This document shows, piece after piece, positions 61,533 through 64,000 of a stretch of DNA of 64,000 nucleotides. The DNA is taken from assembly GCF_025947185.1 (NCBI RefSeq), contig NZ_CP110001.1, positions 2,356,001 to 2,420,000 of the forward strand. The letters run 5' to 3'. The translations under genes were made by a program, and so were the position numbers. The notes under the pieces are model-generated. The model ran no database searches, was not told the DNA's origin, and saw only the letters and a list, made by a program, of their open reading frames with translations. How positions within the stretch are numbered: the stretch's first letter is position 1; every line of letters starts with the position of its first letter. This stretch comes from Flavobacterium sp. N2038 (lineage in GTDB: Bacteria; Bacteroidota; Bacteroidia; Flavobacteriales; Flavobacteriaceae).

Positions 61533-63080
61533 ATGGAAAATCAAAATCAATTTGACGGTCTGGAAACTTTCGATCATATCGTAGTTCTGATGCTAGAAAA
61601 CCGTTCTTTCGACAATTTATTAGGCTATCTGTACCAGAACGATGAGATAACGCCAAAACAATCTTTTGACGGACTCTATAACCCGAAAGTTGATTATGCG
61701 AATCCCATTCCCCCGAGAGCTAGCAAGGATCCCGGTAAAACGAGTATTTCTCCTTCGCGTGCGGTTAATTATTCGGTGCCATATCCGGATCCGGGTGAAG
61801 AATATCCTCATGTTAATACCCAACTTTTTAATAGTATTAGACCTGACTGCAACATTGGTAAGCTTGATGACAGAATGAAGGCACCTTACAATTTGCCTGC
61901 TTCCCCAATTACACCTCTTATGAATGGGTTTGTCAACGATTATGAAAATAATCTAAGATCAACCTACAATATTGATCAGCCTACACCCGAACAGTATGAG
62001 GTAATCATGCAGTGTTTTCAGCCAGACCAGATTCCAGCAATGGCAACTTTAGCAAAAGAATTTGCGGTTTTTGATCATTGGTATTGCTCAGTGCCAAGTC
62101 AGACCTATTGCAATCGGGCGTTCTGGCATGCGGCAAGCTCAGGAGGCAAAGTGATTAATCCGCTTGGTGAAGACGGAAGTGGTTTTTCCGGCATTGATGG
62201 TGATTTGAAGGGTATGGATTCGTGGATAAAAGAGGTTTGGTCATTGCCAACTATTTTTGATCGTATGAATGACAATAATATTTCATGGAAAGTTTATTCG
62301 CCTATTGCTCCTCTGAGTCTGACATATATTGTAAACGGGACTGGAGAAGGAAAAGACAATACGCATGGACATCTTGATTTTTTCTACGATTTAGAATTTG
62401 GAACGTTGCCACAATACTCGTTTGTAGAACCTCAGTTTCTTCATAAACACAACGATCAGCATCCATCGGCAGTACATCATGAATTAACTACGGGCACGGT
62501 AAAATTAGGAGATGAACTAATTAGAGAAGTTTATAATGCCATCAAAAGAAGTCCAAAAAGAGACAAAATACTTTTTATTATCACTCATGATGAACATGGA
62601 GGCTGTTATGATCATGTTGCTCCGCCAAATACGGTGCCACCTGTTGAAGGTATGAAAGGGGAGTGTGATTTTACCTTTGATCGTCTTGGTGTCCGCGTTC
62701 CTATGATAATGGTATCTTCCTATATTCAGCCAAAGACGATAATCAACGGACAATTTGAGCATACTTCATTCATAAAAACAGTTTGTCAGAAATGGGGAAT
62801 GGATCCGCTCACCGATAGGGATAAAAGCCCTGAAGTTTTACCATTTACGGAAGTTTTCTCCAATCAGAAAAGAACAGATTGGCCCGATATTCCATCAGAA
62901 ATGAGCTTAAAGGAATTACTTCCGGAAGTCGACACAAGCGGTGATCCATTAAACGGACTTCAAAAATCCATGTTAAGCAGTCTGTTACACATCGAAAAAA
63001 TGAAAGCTCTTGGTAATACTCAAAAAGAAGAAATACAAACTATTGGAGATATGATGGAATTTATCAAGAGATTTCAGTAA
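61533..63080 (+). CDS. Phosphoesterase-family (PF04185) phospholipase C / acid phosphatase-like enzyme
   Basis: A 515-residue member of the phosphoesterase family. 'FDHIVVLMLENRSFDNLLGY' at residues 14-33 is the metal-binding start of the family, 'HWYCSVPSQTYCNRAFWHAA' near 187-206 and 'FIITHDEHGGCYDHVAPPNT' near 348-367 are its other signatures. Related enzymes hydrolyse phospholipids (phospholipase C) or phosphomonoesters (AcpA). No signal peptide is seen, which is unusual for this family; no start further upstream would add one. Export by another route or a cytoplasmic role cannot be told apart. It is a single-gene unit with its own palindrome upstream and a terminator downstream. Confidence 0.85.
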   Translation: MENQNQFDGLETFDHIVVLMLENRSFDNLLGYLYQNDEITPKQSFDGLYNPKVDYANPIPPRASKDPGKTSISPSRAVNYSVPYPDPGEEYPHVNTQLFNSIRPDCNIGKLDDRMKAPYNLPASPITPLMNGFVNDYENNLRSTYNIDQPTPEQYEVIMQCFQPDQIPAMATLAKEFAVFDHWYCSVPSQTYCNRAFWHAASSGGKVINPLGEDGSGFSGIDGDLKGMDSWIKEVWSLPTIFDRMNDNNISWKVYSPIAPLSLTYIVNGTGEGKDNTHGHLDFFYDLEFGTLPQYSFVEPQFLHKHNDQHPSAVHHELTTGTVKLGDELIREVYNAIKRSPKRDKILFIITHDEHGGCYDHVAPPNTVPPVEGMKGECDFTFDRLGVRVPMIMVSSYIQPKTIINGQFEHTSFIKTVCQKWGMDPLTDRDKSPEVLPFTEVFSNQKRTDWPDIPSEMSLKELLPEVDTSGDPLNGLQKSMLSSLLHIEKMKALGNTQKEEIQTIGDMMEFIKRFQ

Positions 63081-63156
63081 AACCAATTGTAGTATGATTC
63101 TGCTATAAAGCTTAAGAGTATTGTAAAGATTGAAAATTTAAATTGCCATGAAACAA

Positions 63157-63188
63157 GAAAACCTGCAAATCCTTGGATTTGCAGGTTT
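63157..63188 (+). terminator. Terminator after the phosphoesterase gene
   Basis: A hairpin AAAACCTGCAAATCC-TT-GGATTTGCAGGTTTT followed by a mixed, later T-rich tract. With A's before and T's after the stem, it may serve both the + strand gene and the converging - strand gene. Confidence 0.75.
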
Positions 63189-63337
63189 TACCACTATTTT
63201 TTTCGGGTTTTTGAAAAGATTAAAAAAGAGGTTTTTTTACTTTTACCCTTTTATTGGTGAGAGTATGATTTGAACTTTAAGTTCGAATCCTATAATTAGA
63301 AATCATTTGATTATAAAAAATACAATCGATGTGTTCC

Positions 63338-64000
63338 TTATCTTAATTTTCCAACAAATATTACACTTCCGCCAATCGCCTCAGAAATTGCTTCAAAATC
63401 AGCAGCTCCTTTTTGTTTCAAAAGGCTGAATTTACCGTCAGGAGCAGTGATATTACCATAATATTCTACACCATCAATTGTACCAACAGTATAAACGGTA
63501 CCGTATTTTTCAAAAGAAGTAAAAGGTTCCACTTTTAATGTTTTTAAATCTACAAGAGCAAATTTTGTTGGAGCATTATACCAGTCAGCAGGTTTTGCCG
63601 GTGGAGTAAATGTATTGTCTAAGTATTGAGCAAGAGCTTTATCTCCGTGAACATACGCCACAACATTTACTGAATGCGCATTTAGAGCAGCTTTTAAATC
63701 TACAAAAAAGTTAGGATCAAATGTTCCGTTAGGATTTACTTTTAATAATCCGCTTGTAGTTGGATTACCAGTTACAGTACTATAATCTAATGAAATGGCA
63801 CTTTCACGAGATGGTCTGTAATACAGTGAACCATCAGTTCCTTTTGCAAACGTATGATACCCCATCGACATACGAGAATCTTTAACATAAGTAACTGCTT
63901 TTGTTGTTAAATCAAAAACGGCAATTTGTGCATATTGTAGAAACCTGTTATAATCAGTAGGAGTTGCAGCAATTGGTAAGATGATTTTTTTTGCAGAAGT
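63338..64000 (-). CDS. DUF4374-like secreted protein, 3' part only
   Basis: The frame is open to the window edge and gives the last 220 residues; the start lies beyond 64000. A Met codon at 63871 is internal, since the upstream codons continue as 'LPIAATPTDYNRFLQYAQIA' without a break. The visible part has the order of a propeller-like binding protein: 'AVFDLTTKAVTYVKDSRM', 'KFALVDLKTLKVEPF', 'YYGNITAPDGKFSLLKQ'. It ends 'AISEAIGGSVIFVGKLR'. This fits DUF4374 proteins, secreted Bacteroidota lipoproteins often next to iron-uptake receptors. The assignment is from memory of the pattern and from the C-terminal part only. Confidence 0.65.
   Translation of the reverse strand, partial: TSAKKIILPIAATPTDYNRFLQYAQIAVFDLTTKAVTYVKDSRMSMGYHTFAKGTDGSLYYRPSRESAISLDYSTVTGNPTTSGLLKVNPNGTFDPNFFVDLKAALNAHSVNVVAYVHGDKALAQYLDNTFTPPAKPADWYNAPTKFALVDLKTLKVEPFTSFEKYGTVYTVGTIDGVEYYGNITAPDGKFSLLKQKGAADFEAISEAIGGSVIFVGKLR

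Overview
The window is AT-rich, densely coded DNA almost certainly from a Flavobacterium or a close relative (Bacteroidota, Flavobacteriaceae). The evidence is a SusC/SusD pair with an ECF sigma factor and a FecR anti-sigma factor, a C-terminal type IX secretion (T9SS) sorting domain, DUF6443-type RHS proteins, DUF5977 repeats and many lipoproteins with short lipoboxes. No rRNA, tRNA or CRISPR array was seen. Nearly all genes are on the + strand.

Region 1 (1-19.1 kb) is a run of small, mostly unrecognised envelope proteins: about nine lipoproteins plus secreted and membrane proteins. Only DUF1266, YARHG, TPR and one M949_RS01915-like protein are recognisable. Gene decay (7283-7345) and a degenerate ~100-bp repeat (3480-3578, 8070-8167) lie between them. 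The array resembles the immunity-gene arrays found near polymorphic toxins, but this is inference.

Region 2 (19.3-27.1 kb) is a tight operon: pnuC and nadR (nicotinamide riboside uptake and conversion to NAD), then five overlapping genes. These encode a MoxR-like AAA+ ATPase, an unknown protein, a fusion of an HExxH metallopeptidase-like part with a VWA/MIDAS domain, a second unknown protein and a PaaK-like adenylate-forming enzyme. This is one of two candidates for an undescribed system. A complete IS3-family element (27361-28670, 3-bp target duplication, A6G slippery site) follows.

Region 3 (29.1-43.5 kb) is a polymorphic toxin locus. It has a seven-bladed-propeller protein with a T9SS sorting tail, a 1680-residue RHS-like protein ending in seven DUF5977 repeats, and a DUF6443/RHS-core protein ending in an HEVGH metallopeptidase toxin tip whose frame overlaps a lipoprotein immunity candidate. 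Displaced toxin tips with overlapping or adjacent small genes follow. A REP-associated tyrosine transposase (RAYT) sits among them, flanked by inverted copies of a repeat family with ten recognisable copies between 40.5 and 61.4 kb. These repeats separate toxin-tip/immunity units both before and after region 4. This repeat-bounded cassette array is the second candidate system.

Region 4 (43.9-58.0 kb) contains a polysaccharide utilisation locus: ECF sigma, FecR, SusC with STN domain, SusD-like lipoprotein, GH97 (broken by a one-base frameshift) and secreted GH65, probably acting on alpha-glucosides such as kojibiose. It is followed by a two-gene trans-3-hydroxy-L-proline to L-proline module (dehydratase broken by a one-base frameshift, and an ornithine-cyclodeaminase-family reductase).

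Region 5 (58.1-64 kb) returns to the repeat/immunity/toxin-tip array (copies F-J), then a phosphoesterase-family (PF04185) gene and, on the - strand, the 3' end of a DUF4374-like gene running off the window.

Three broken reading frames (40077-40085, 51801-51803, 57042-57044) each look like one missing base in a homopolymer. They may be sequence errors rather than true pseudogenes.
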